Below are positions 49,671 through 59,225 of a stretch of DNA of 64,000 nt, in pieces. The DNA lies in NCBI GenBank assembly GCA_917880885.1, contig OU862908.1, positions 56,813,819-56,877,818 on the forward strand, written 5' to 3'. The position numbers and the translations under genes were made by a program. Under the pieces are notes generated by a model. The model was not told the origin of the DNA. It worked only from the letters and a program-made list of their open reading frames with translations, and ran no database searches. The stretch's first letter is position 1. Each line of letters opens with the position of its first letter. Source of the DNA: Limnephilus marmoratus. Its lineage: Eukaryota; Arthropoda; Insecta; Trichoptera; Limnephilidae.

Positions 49671-50005
49671 GATTTTAATTTTATGAATGATTTTAATTTT
49701 AATTCATTTTAATTTTTACTATTAATTTAATCTTTATATATTGTGTACTACCTACCTGCCTAACTATTATTATCTATCTTTGTAAAAGCCCTCTAGAGCG
49801 TTAATAAATAAATAAGTATTGCCGTGGTGAACGGCCAATATATGGGAATTAAATTTTGCCTGAATTGGAATTAGCCACTCTACTTGCTACAATGGCCCTA
49901 CTGGCTTTGAACAATTCTAGGATAGAATTTTAGAAATTTCTATAAGATTGTGTAATTAATCTAAAGATGGCAATTATATAATGCACAACTTATTTTAATT
50001 TACAG

Positions 50006-51355
50006 GTAAAACTTTTATCGACTTTCGTGGATGGTTTTCCGCTCGTAGCCATAGACCGTTTAGAAATAACACCGAACCCTAGTACCAATAAAACGATTAG
50101 GCAAGTGGCAACTTCTCAGGAGCCGACAACGTCTCTAGAAGTGACAGCTTTCCCGACTGAAGCAGCTTTTTCGGAGGTCACCCTTGGGCAAGAGATAACT
50201 TCCCCGGAAGAGACAACTTCTTCGGAGGCTACAATTTTTCTGGAGGTGACAACTTTTCAGGAAGAGACAATTTCCCCAGAGAAGGCAACTTTCCCGGACG
50301 GGATAACTTCTTCGGAGTTTAGAAAGTCTATGGAAGATAAAATTTCTCCAGATGAGACAATTTCCCCAGATGAGACAATTTCCCCGGAGGAGACAATTTC
50401 TCCAGATGAGACAATTTCCCCAGATGAGACAATTTCTCCAGATGAGACAATTTCCACGGAGGAGACAATTTCTCCAGATGAGTCAATTTCCCCAGAGGAG
50501 GCAACTTTCCCGGACGGGATAACTTCTTCGGAGTTTAGAAAGTCTATGGGTGAGAAAAATTCTCCAGATGAGACTATTTCCCCAGAGGAGGCAACTTTCC
50601 CGGACGGGATAACTTCTTCGGAGTTTAGAAAGTCTATGGGTGAGAAAAATTCTCCAGATGAGACTATTTCCCCAGAGGAGGCAACTTTCCCGGACGGGAT
50701 AACTTCTTCGGAGTTTAGAAAGTCTATGGGTGAGAAAATTTCTCCAGATGAGACTATTTCCCCGGAGGAGACAATTTCTCCAGATGAGACAATTTCTCCA
50801 GATGAGACAATATCTCCAGATGAGACAATTTCCCCAGGTGAGACAATATCTCCAGATGAGACAATTTCCCCGGAGGAGACAATTTCTCCAGATGAGACAA
50901 TTTCCCCAGATGAGACAATATCTCCAGATGAGACAATTTCCCCGGAGGAGACTATTTCTCCAGATGAGACAATTTCCCCAGAGGAGACAATTTCTCCAGA
51001 TGAGACAATTTCCCCAGAAGAGACAATTCCCCCCCGGGAAACAAAGGAGGAAGAGGTCAGAACGTTAGAAGAAAATCTGAAATTTAGATTAGGCTCTGAA
51101 ATAGATTCTATTCCCATTCGTGAAAGTGATGATGGTAACGACGTGCAACTACGTTCCAATGATATTGATCACTTTCGAGCCACGTTATTTCCGAAAGACG
51201 AAAATAACACCGTCAGTAAAAGGATGGAACGAATTGACAAAGCAAGTATGAGTTTTTGGAAAAAGGTTTCCCTGACGGCCTTTGCATTTGGGATCTTATT
51301 GATGCTTATTATTTTTTCGTTGTCCATGTTTTTATTAAATACCGAATGCTTTTAA
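50006..51355 (+). CDS. Exon 2: S/T-P-D/E repeat region and C-terminal membrane anchor
   Basis: 449 codons plus stop, starting after acceptor tacag (50,001-50,005). The first 19 residues (VKLLSTFVDG-PLVAIDRLEI) finish the domain begun in exon 1. A stretch rich in EVT/EET follows. Then come about 30 hexapeptides of the type TISPDE/TISPEE, encoded by an 18-bp unit, broken by copies of a 30-residue block (ATFPDGITSSEFRKSMGEKN) with a 90-bp period at about 50,290, 50,505, 50,595 and 50,685. A non-repetitive acidic segment (51,045-51,240) leads to a hydrophobic stretch (VSLTAFAFGILLMLIIFSLS) five to seven residues from the end, read as a tail membrane anchor or GPI signal. Combined length with exon 1 is 587 residues. 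The acidic, proline-spaced, Ser/Thr-rich stalk suggests a mucin-like surface protein. Function unknown. No AATAAA is seen close downstream. Confidence 0.75.
   Translation, partial: VKLLSTFVDGFPLVAIDRLEITPNPSTNKTIRQVATSQEPTTSLEVTAFPTEAAFSEVTLGQEITSPEETTSSEATIFLEVTTFQEETISPEKATFPDGITSSEFRKSMEDKISPDETISPDETISPEETISPDETISPDETISPDETISTEETISPDESISPEEATFPDGITSSEFRKSMGEKNSPDETISPEEATFPDGITSSEFRKSMGEKNSPDETISPEEATFPDGITSSEFRKSMGEKISPDETISPEETISPDETISPDETISPDETISPGETISPDETISPEETISPDETISPDETISPDETISPEETISPDETISPEETISPDETISPEETIPPRETKEEEVRTLEENLKFRLGSEIDSIPIRESDDGNDVQLRSNDIDHFRATLFPKDENNTVSKRMERIDKASMSFWKKVSLTAFAFGILLMLIIFSLSMFLLNTECF
50260..51040 (+). repeat. Coding minisatellite: 18-bp unit within 90-bp blocks
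   Basis: The 18-bp word gagacaatttctccagat and variants (ccccagat, ccggaggag) repeats in frame. Near-identical 90-bp blocks containing gcaactttcccggacggg occur in tandem between 50,500 and 50,770, with an isolated earlier copy at 50,285. All lengths are multiples of three, so copy-number change would leave the reading frame intact. Confidence 0.9.
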
Positions 51356-51540
51356 TTAGATTAAATATAATAGGTATAGGCGCATACGAGCGACTTTAAT
51401 TGCGGGAAACAGTTACATCGGTCCATGAAAATTCATCATGCTGGGTTTTCATCTGATCTATTTTATGAGTCTCTGTGGTCAATTCATAGAAGGCGATACA
51501 ACTCTGAAGGTGTGCACACGAGTTGACGCGATGCAGTTTT

Positions 51541-52693
51541 GCTTAAGCCACGTGTACACGGAGATACTTAAAGCGACTCGAGTTTCATGCGCGTAGCACG
51601 TGCGCCGCTCCTACTCCTGAGTACCCGCCAAACTGTTTTGCCAGTGTTTGTACACGACTACGCGCCGACTACGGCCCTCCGTTCAAGGAGATACACTTAC
51701 AAATTACGTAAGTGCAGCCGTGGAGTTAACACGATGTCAAGCAATATCAAATGATTTTTTTCCAACATCAATCCGTGCCTTCTCCACTAAATCCTTTCTT
51801 ACATATTTTGTTAAATACGCATTTTTTTCCACTTCCAGAACAAATCTAACATTACTTCCATGTTCCGACACCATTTCTGTCAAACGTCAAACGAATAAGT
51901 ATCAGACACAAATGATGAGATGTGTCGCGTGCGATCAGTACTGTCGGTATCGTGTGGTATCGTGATACTGATTGGAAACCGACAGACGTCGCGTAGCGCC
52001 GTGTACGTGCACCAGCAAAATCGTTCAAGGGGTACTTACGATCGGCGCGTATGATACGTTCCCGAGGATCGAGTAGCTTGTAAATAGCGTCATGTAGGGA
52101 GGCATACTGGTTCACCTACAGTGCTGGTAGCGTATTACGCGAGTTGCATTCTTTTGATGTTTTATAGAATATACTACTATTCGTTTGACAGAAATTGTGA
52201 CCGAACATGAATGGGATGTTAAATTTATTTTAGATTAGGAAAACTGCTTGTTTACATATATTATATAACTGTACGTTACCAGAATACGTAAGAAATGATT
52301 TAGTGGAGAAGGCATGAATCGATGTTGGATAAAGGTGTATTTTTATTATGAATACTAGGAGTTAACAACTTCATCAACTTTAAATAAGAATCCTTTGACA
52401 TTCTGTAGAAATAATGAAATTCGTTGCCGTCATTCTCGTGCAGTTCCTTGGCGGCTCTTCTATTAGATCGTTTTTTTTATTTTTATAATAAAGATAAATG
52501 AGAACTTTGTCTTCATCGTTAGTCACTTATCGTATTAACTCCACGGCTGCATGTGAATAAATGATGAAGTTCAGTATATTTCGGGTAGCGCCGTGTACGG
52601 AAACTAGCTTTAAAATAGTAGTATATCTGTAGGCTACTTGTGGTTGCGTCACAGTCGCGTAGTTGTAAGTATCTCCATGTACGACGGGCCTTA
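51541..52693. mobile_element. Diverged long-arm foldback element
   Basis: Inverted similarity links 51,541-51,570 with 52,663-52,693 (acacggagatactt against aagtatctccatgt), 51,700-51,740 with 52,525-52,565 (tgcagccgtggagttaa against ttaactccacggctgca), and 51,769-51,895 with 52,186-52,346 (gccttctccactaaatc against gatttagtggagaaggc, and tttctgtcaaacg against cgtttgacagaaa). No transposase is seen. Ends are approximate and no target duplication was found. Confidence 0.7.
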
Positions 52694-52731
52694 GGCCATC
52701 CGCTCATGGAGAAACTGAAAAAAAAAACAGT

Positions 52732-52985
52732 TGGCGTCGCAAACGCTATCCACAGGAAAGGAACTTGTGAATTTCATTGGCGGTCTGCACACAGGTCGTG
52801 AGCCGCTACGTAGCAACCTGTCAACATGGCAACTGAAACGCGACTGCCGCGGTGACGCAAACGCTATCCACAGGAAAGTAACTTGTGAATTTTATTGGCG
52901 GTCCGCACATAGGTCGTGAGCCGCTACCGTAGCAACCTGTCAACATGGCAACTGAAACGCGACTGCCGCGGCGACGCAAACGCTA
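52732..52985 (+). repeat. Two-copy tandem duplication, about 122 bp
   Basis: The segment gcaaacgctatccacagg...aacctgtcaacatggcaact...gcgactgccgcgg occurs twice in direct succession with few differences, then its first word (gacgcaaacgctat) appears a third time at 52,972. CpG-rich compared with the surroundings. No gene is supported. Confidence 0.85.
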
Positions 52986-53825
52986 TTTTGTTTTGGGCCT
53001 TTGCGTTTTTGGGCTTGACCTGTTTCAGCCTATCGCTCGTACCTATATAGAGTGGTCTGACACAAGCACTACGACGTAATGCAAAATCATATGTTTTTGG
53101 TGTGAAGATTTGATCGCTTAGAAACATTTTAAATGCTTTTATTAAATACTGCGAGTAGAACACATTTTGGCCTTTGAAATAATCGTGCATTTTTCCGAGC
53201 CCAGAACAAAAATAAAGTATCAGGCTTGTAAAAACCAAAAAGTTTTAAAGTTCAAACTCTCCGTTAGTTGTCCGGTCACCCTAAAGTACCCTACCCGCTG
53301 CAGCCCGTGAACACATTGAAAGTGGATAAATTGCCCCCCCGGCTAAAAAAGTTCATCATCACTGCTGTAGACAGTATTGGAAGAAAACTGTTGTCTTCAA
53401 TTTACATAACACCTTTCGATTCTGCACGACTGTAGATTGTATATTTTGTAGTGCGGTTCTCTCGTTACAGTTAATATTTTATTTTAATATTATTCTCCAA
53501 CTTTAAATGATAATTATAATAATAGAATATTGTATTGTTTTATTTTGATTTTTGTGACTAATATTATTGTTTATCCGTCTACCAAAGTAGTTAAAAAAGA
53601 TTATATAAAAATATACAAATACCTTTGTAGTACAAAAGGATTTTATTATTGTGCATTTATTTTGTTTATCGCTGAATATTAAAAGGTATATTCTACATAC
53701 TTAGGGAATATTTTGAGAGGTGATAAAATTAATTAAAAAAAGCGTTACCTAACCAGAATCACATATTATCAAATTAGTAGGTACTTAATTAATACATTAA
53801 TTAATTATACAGGTATCTAGTAGGA
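52986..53825. other. AT-rich sequence without recognised features
   Basis: Mostly unique AT-rich DNA. A GC-richer stretch (ttgtccggtcaccctaaagt...ctgcagcccgtgaac, 53,265-53,315) could be a transposon end, but I found no partner. Confidence 0.4.
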
Positions 53826-53833
53826 CTTGCAGG

Positions 53834-54542
53834 CAGTGCCGTAAATAGCCTTTTCTGCGCCCTGTGCAAGCTTCTATAACTGCGCCCTATTTAAGTGGAC
53901 CCTTCGCCTAATATACCACCCACTTTGTCTCACTCACTAAAACTCAAACGAAAGTTTACTAGTGCAAATGCGTTGCCCACCCTGATGCTTAAGATTTAAT
54001 TTTTGGGCCACTTTGGTCTTCATACTCCTATAATAAAATACCCTGCAAAGTTTCAGTAACTGTAAATTAATTTAATTTTAAGTACTTGGTATGGTAGAGT
54101 ATTGAACAAGGAAGGTAGCATTGCATAATATAAATTGCGTTTAAGTATGAGTTGATGAAAAAGGTTAATTCGAAAATATTTGCAAAAGATTATTCATAAC
54201 TAAACAATACACAGATTTACCAAGACCACAAATGAATAAGTTCAGATAGTAAAGATTTAAAGCAAGCCATAAACTTTTTTAAAGATTTGCTTTTCGCGCT
54301 TTCTTTATTGCGGAATCGTTGATAACCTTTTCATATGACAGGCAACTTTTGATGATACTGGCATGTAGGTACGTAAGTGTTGGAATCGAGCACTAGGGGC
54401 GCAGCGATGCCGGGAACTTATCAAGAGCGATCAGGAGCAAAACGGAAAAATAATAGTCCTGCCTAGTCTGGCCATTTTTGCGCCCCCCAGAGTCTACGCC
54501 CTGTGCCTGGGCATCGGTGGCACCGCCCTATTTACGGCACTG
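53834..54542. mobile_element. Non-autonomous hAT-type element, 709 bp
   Basis: Perfect 15-bp terminal inverted repeats CAGTGCCGTAAATAG (53,834-53,848 and, inverted, 54,528-54,542) are bounded by a perfect 8-bp direct repeat CTTGCAGG (53,826-53,833 and 54,543-54,550). The 8-bp duplication and a CAG-type end are typical of hAT transposition. The interior is AT-rich without a transposase frame, so it would need help in trans. The perfect duplication points to a fairly recent insertion. Confidence 0.85.
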
Positions 54543-54802
54543 CTTGCAGGATGAAGATTGCCAACCCCCGATGGGGATGGTACCTACCAGGAGAGGTCGG
54601 AGTACCCATCCTACTAATCCTACTATCCTCTACTATCCTACGTATGTTTTCTGTCCCTATCAAAATCGATTTATTGCAAACGTCAGAAAAAAAGCAAACC
54701 AATTGTCGCCTTGGAAACAATGTTTTTTTTTTTTTTAATTAGGCAATTCACCCTAAAAAATGTGGCGTCGTACTATCTCTAAAAATGAATCAACGAAATG
54801 TA

Positions 54803-56002
54803 CAGTTTGGCAAGAAAGTGTAGAAAATAAATGATGGCGCTGCGATCGTTTTCTAGTTTTAAATGGCAACACCAAGATGGCTCATAAGACAAAGAACGTA
54901 TGTTTTAAAAAACACTTCTGGCAAAATGCATATTTCATAGCGTATTTGTATTTTCAAAAAATTTGCACAAAAAACTGTAATTTAATAGAAGCAAAATAAA
55001 ACAAAACAGGTTTTAAGTGGGCGTTTATTCCGATATAAAAACGTGGGTACTTAAAAATTTAAGTCTATTAATTCAACACCCGACATGTAATTATTGTCTT
55101 CGTCCTCGTGTGATTCTTCTTCTTCCGTATCTTTATCTTCATCTAAACGCAGTTCATCGATATCATCATATATATTACTGCCTCATGCATAATATTCTGC
55201 ATCAATTTTCATCACGTGTTTGCAACAATTTTTCCAATCATCAGCACTTATGCTATTACATAATGCCCATTTTCCGTTTTCCCAGTGTTTCAAATTTTCC
55301 ATCTGCCTTTTCCCCTTCCTTGACAATTCGTCTTACCGTTGATTCAGATTTACCTGTGTGTGAAAAATCATTAAAATTATTATTATAGAAGGGAGTTTTA
55401 AAAACACACACTAGATAATATTCACTTGGAAAGAAAGAAAGAGAAAACATGAAAAAAATAACTTTTCTACGAGTTTAATATTATTTTTTTTTATTGAGTT
55501 ATTCCCTTTTTCCTGTGGCCGCACATTAACTGTCAAAATGAAGTGTCAAAATCAGATTTTTTTACCATAACCTCAAATCAGATTGTAATGGTTATTATCG
55601 CTCGAAAATTGGCATAAATCTTGTAATACTAATGAAATTTATTAAACAAACTATACTACGTACCAGTCATTTCTGCAGTTCGTTTGCAAACATCTTCTAA
55701 ATTAAAAAGAAGCTTCTTCGCGTGACACTCGGCTAGGCAGCGTTGAAAAACGCAGAATATAACCCCTCTTGTATCACTATGTAATAATTTATTCATTTTA
55801 ATTAAATTCAGACAAACAATGAATAAAAATATTATCAAATCAGCGATATTCTACTCAGATTTAAGACAATAAATCAACCGTAACACGCGCTAATATGACA
55901 GCCATAGGCGGCCATAGGAAACGTCATATAATTCGGTGTTGCCATAGTAATGAACACGTTTAGTTCCAATTGAATTAATTTCTACACTTTCTTGCCAAAC
56001 TA
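54803..56002 (-). mobile_element. Tc1/mariner-type element, internally deleted, 1.2 kb
   Basis: Inverted repeats of at least 23 bp (AGTTTGGCAAGAAAGTGTAG... at 54,804-54,826 and its perfect reverse complement at 55,979-56,001) lie inside flanking TA dinucleotides (54,801-54,802 and 56,003-56,004). The left end starts CAGT, as in many Tc1/mariner elements. Joining the flanks at one TA restores a repeat monomer known from the array, direct evidence for insertion with TA duplication. Inside are transposase remnants on the minus strand. Confidence 0.85.
55051..55796 (-). pseudogene. Intron-containing Tc1/mariner-type transposase relic
   Basis: Minus-strand exon 1 (55,664-55,796) encodes MNKLLHSDTRGVIFCVFQRC...FNLEDVCKRTAEMTG. 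A donor G|GTACGTAG at 55,663 and an acceptor ttttcacacacag ending at 55,354 would remove a 310-bp intron and give AEMTG-KSESTVRRIVKEGEK, a helix-turn-helix DNA-binding start of a transposase type common in insects. After GKRKMG (about 55,256) the frame breaks. The next recognisable part is the C-terminus (ADDWKNCCKHVMKIDAEYY, then the acidic tail IYDDIDELRLDEDKDTEEEE), ending at 55,051. The catalytic DDE core is deleted, so the protein cannot work. Confidence 0.65.
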
Positions 56003-56164
56003 TACGTATGCACATAAACCCGAACGACTGCACCAAATTGGATAATTCTTTTTTTTGTTCGTTATTTAGTATAAAACTACCGTTGAGGCATTATGAAATT
56101 TGTAAAAAAAATATAATAAAAAGTTTGAAAACTTAATGTATCGGGAATGAATGTGTGAAATGCG

Positions 56165-56635
56165 AGAGGTGAAGGGGGAGTGGGGAGGGGGGAGGGGGTG
56201 TTGGGAGGGTGTTGGTAGAGAGGGAGAGGGGAGGGAAGGAAGGGGAAAGGGGAAGGATGGAGGAGGGTGTGGGGAGGGGTAGGGGGTGGGGGGAGGGGTG
56301 GGTGGAGGGAAAGGGGGTGGGGGTTGATGGGGGGAGTAGAGTGGAGAGAGGGAAGGTGGAGGAGGCGGAGTGGGGAGGGAGAGGAGGGAGGGAAGGAAGG
56401 GGAAGGGGGAGGGGGAGGGGTGGAGGAAGGTGGGGGAGGTGGGGTGGGGAGGTGTATGGGGTGGGGGAGGGGTGGGTGGAGAAGGAGGGGGTGGGAGAGG
56501 GGGTTGATGGATGAGTGGAGTGGGGAGAGGGAAGGTGCAGGGGGGAGGACGAGGGGGGAGGGGTGGGTGGAGGGGAAGGGGGGTTGATGGGGGGAGTGGA
56601 GTGGGGAGAGGGAAGGTGGAAAAGGCGGAGTGGAA
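56165..56635 (+). repeat. G-rich polypurine tract, about 470 bp
   Basis: Almost uninterrupted ggaggggg/gtggggag-type sequence with many runs of three or more G on the plus strand. The long proline-rich minus-strand frame and glycine/arginine-rich plus-strand frames are by-products. C-rich tracts in the array (for example 24,750-24,855) occupy the equivalent place in the opposite orientation. Confidence 0.85.
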
Positions 56636-56699
56636 ATCCCCTAATACCATGCGAGCAAAGCCGCGGGAAAAAGCTAGTCTTTAATAATTTAATAAATTT

Positions 56700-58215
56700 C
56701 TGAAGGACGACTAATAAGTATAAACACGCTGTCGATGCTAGGCCAGGCCCAAGGTCCGTAGAAAATTGTACTTAACCAGGTTAGCTCATCGAGGGGGTAG
56801 ATGTTACATTAATTAAATTAATACAACATTAATACAACAGTAATACAAAATTAATATATCATTAATTACATTAATACAACATTAATCTTTAAATAGTAAA
56901 AAATGAAGTCGCTCCCGCGGTATGTGCGCTTAGGTCTTTTAAATTACGCAACGGATTTTCATACGGTTTTCACCAATTGACAGAGTAATTCAAGATGAAG
57001 GTTTGTATATACAATAATACAAGCATATTATTGTAGAGAAAAGTCGAGAAATTCAAAGATTCAATTCAGGCAGCGGGCAGCTGGTAAACAGCAAGAATTT
57101 GATATGTATGCAAATTAATGTCCTTGGTTATAAAGGTTTGGTAAGCCACAGCAACGTGTAGCCGTGTCTGATAGTTACATTAATATAGATGGTAATATTA
57201 CATTAATTAAAACTAATGTTCGGGAAAAAATTGAAAAATCCCAGGACTATCTTTATCTCAAATTTATCTCATCAAGAGGGGGGGGAGGTCTAGATTGGAA
57301 GAAAAACTGCTCACGTAATTAAGACGACAATATACCCTAAAACGTATTCAGAATCGTAGCGATGCATCGTAACGATGTAAGTAAAGAAGCCGTGTGTACA
57401 AATTGCGACCCGTGTATTGGACGAGCCCACTGTCGAATTTGCCCTGTCAAAGAAAAGCAGAAGAAGACAAATAATGTGGGAATCTTAACGACATAAGTGA
57501 AGAAAGCATGTAAACAAATATGCATCCGCGGCACGGCGTATTGGACGGACGTATCGTCGAATTCACCCCAGCAGGCCTGGAGATTCGACCTTTCCGCCGC
57601 GTTCATTTTAATTAATTCTGAAGAATGCTTTACAAATATTTAAAATGTGTCTCCATGTCGCGCTCCCGAAGTTATTAATTCATCGTCTAGAAAAATAAAA
57701 TCTGGTGCTTACCGCTAACTTTATAGTTGAAAAAAAAACGGGTTATAAAGTTTAAAATCGTTGTACGTAAAATATATTAATGGTAAGGTATTGTTTTTGT
57801 TAATCTTAAATACAAAGAACTTACATCCCCAATGTTCTGTTGGAATAAAAAAGATATTATAGTTACGAATACGCCGGAAATTATTAAAATGTGAGTTTTG
57901 AGCGAACAAAAATGATTAGGGTTATGTAACGCCTTATGCGTCGATGATGTTGAATCGAGGTTATTAGCGTCTTGTACGTATTGCCTATCGTGGCAAGTAT
58001 ATGACAGGGAAAGTGTTGAGAATAATTGTATTCAAACGAAACTAACCGCACATGGCGGTTGATACTCTCAGTATCGCCTTGGTTAACCTTCCGACAGGCG
58101 CAATGCAAATCCTAACACGATCGAGCGCAAATCATCTGTGAGATTAAATCACAGAAAAAAACGAGTGTGCTTTAGACCACACGACTGAAGTAAAACTACA
58201 AGACAAACATCGCCC
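56700..58215. other. No gene recognised; local repeats only
   Basis: An attaatacaac-type low-complexity patch lies at 56,810-56,885. A two-copy degenerate direct repeat lies at about 57,368-57,445 and 57,484-57,568 (gtattggac, aag.aa.c.tgt). Everything else appears unique, with no supported coding sequence. Confidence 0.45.
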
Positions 58216-58275
58216 CATGAACCCAGGTATCCCTGCTAAGTTACCAAACGTAGCGAACGGGGTGACCTATGACCT
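58216..58275 (-). mobile_element. Reverse fragment of the SINE-like family
   Basis: On the minus strand this reads ggtcaccccgttcgctacgtttgg...ttagcaggga.acctgggttcatgggg, matching the 5' half of the SINE-like copies (for example 61,508-61,575). It is cut off at ggtcacc, where the adjoining 18-bp tandem repeat starts. Confidence 0.65.
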
Positions 58276-58430
58276 ATGACCTATGATCTGGGGGTGATAT
58301 ATGACATTGGGGTGACCTACGACGTTGGGGTGACCTACGACCTCGGGGTGACCTACGACTTTGGGGTGACCTACGATCTTGGGGTGACCTACGACCTTGG
58401 GATGACCTATGACCTTGGGGTGACCATCCT
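58264..58430 (+). repeat. 18-bp tandem repeat (ggggtgacctacgac..tt)
   Basis: About nine degenerate copies of an 18-bp unit, opened by cctatgacctatgacctatga. The core ggggtgacc is identical to part of the adjoining SINE-like fragment, so the repeat probably grew out of it. Translation gives GVTYDL repeats on plus and GHPKVV repeats on minus. Neither is a credible gene. Confidence 0.85.
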
Positions 58431-58445
58431 TATCCTTATCCTTAT

Positions 58446-58600
58446 CACTCCCCAAGTCAAGCGTGCGTAAAGGCCCGACCGTTCGCCTCGCCATCGAACA
58501 CCGTTCGCATCGATTACCGTTCGCATCACACTTTTCGTAACAATCACCGCTTTTCGTAACGCATTCATTAGCTTACCCCCCAAGTCGAGCGTGCATAAAA
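58446..58600 (+). repeat. Direct repeat pair, about 130 bp apart
   Basis: ccccaagtcaagcgtgcgta (58,450-58,469) and ccccaagtcgagcgtgcata (58,578-58,597) bracket a segment with repeated ccgttcgcat words. Possibly a small duplication or a decayed element. No gene. Confidence 0.5.
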
Positions 58601-59034
58601 AGTTTACTTCAAAAACAGATCAAAATAGATTTTTCGCTCAATTTTTCGAGACGAACGGAAACTGGCCCTACGTGAGTGGTGGGGAAGGATGACCAGTCAG
58701 GAGTCCACGCCCCTAGATCGGCGGTATTTACCCTTTGGCACAAAAATAACAGGTCACTTCATCTCACAGATTAGTTGCGACTGACGAAAAGTTAAAATAG
58801 TAAAACACCACCATTCGCAATCGAAGAGTTGCTTGAAATGGCTTTAGACGTATTTGGTAACCATAAGTGAATAGCCAGGTACTTCCTCACCTTCCCTTAC
58901 TGGAATAGCCCAAACTATTTTCATCATGACTAAGCCTGATACAATTTTTTTATAATACAATATAATTATACCGAAATAAGCCAAATTCCAATGTGGATAA
59001 AAAAACATACATTTTTTAACATCGCCAGTCGTAG

Positions 59035-59225
59035 AAACGACCTGTTCTCATGAGATAAATAATATAAACCATGTATAAATGTTGGACGCTTGTTTCCCGA
59101 CTGTGTACCGGCGCCGAAGGGAAAAATAACAGGGGTTCCTCGGAGCTTCTTCTATTGAAATACCGGTAGAACAAAACAGCATTCCCACCTGACGCCGTGC
59201 TCTAAGGAATGTAATCCTCTTGGTT
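59035..59225 (-). pseudogene. Diverged LINE C-terminal fragment
   Basis: Minus-strand sequence aligns by eye with the C-terminal coding part of the broken LINE at 41,480-41,660 (shared phrases acgacc.gttctcatg, gtaccgg.gccgaaggga and aataccggtagaacaa...agcattcccacc). It is shorter and has indels, so it is a separate, older copy. Confidence 0.75.

Larger units (their letters stand above)
39846..50005 (+). other. Predicted 10.2-kb intron filled with antisense retrotransposons
   Basis: Donor GTATTT at 39,846 and acceptor ttttaatttacag at 49,993-50,005 are both good consensus matches and share phase 0. The intron contains a foldback element, two LINE families on the minus strand and a reverse SINE-like piece. 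Every coding-capable element found inside lies antisense to the gene, the orientation usually tolerated in introns because sense polyadenylation signals are avoided. The first 180 bases carry a degenerate repeat (atgctgaa.acatcca, ttgata.c). cDNA evidence is needed for proof. Confidence 0.6.
54760..56677 (+). mobile_element. Helitron-like sequence ending in CTAG, split by a Tc1-type element
   Basis: The right end reads gcgagcaaagccgcgggaaaaagCTAG|T at 56,651-56,678. It is a close match to the GC-rich 3' end followed by CTAG that I know from insect Helitrons. Upstream lie a G-rich tract and, inverted, the same repeat found at 24,870-25,495 in the array (gactgcaccaaattggataattc, 56,028-56,050). 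The repeat is interrupted at a TA by the element at 54,803-56,002 and continues left of it (aaaaatgaatcaacgaaatgta, about 54,781-54,802). The left end of the Helitron-like sequence is not defined. Confidence 0.65.

Noticed and set aside
50257..51159. 300-residue minus-strand frame (SSGEIV repeats)
   Set aside because: It is the antisense shadow of the exon 2 hexapeptide repeat, whose 18-bp unit lacks stops on both strands.
50027..51355. Independent gene starting at a GTG codon
   Set aside because: GTG starts are not expected in a eukaryote; the frame is better explained as exon 2 entered from an acceptor at 50,005.
56066..56650. Proline-rich 194-residue frame and antisense Gly/Arg-rich frames
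   Set aside because: Low-complexity translation of the G-rich tract.
58267..58494. GHPKVV-repeat protein or its GVTYDL antisense
   Set aside because: Eighteen-base tandem repeat open on both strands; derived from a SINE-like fragment.
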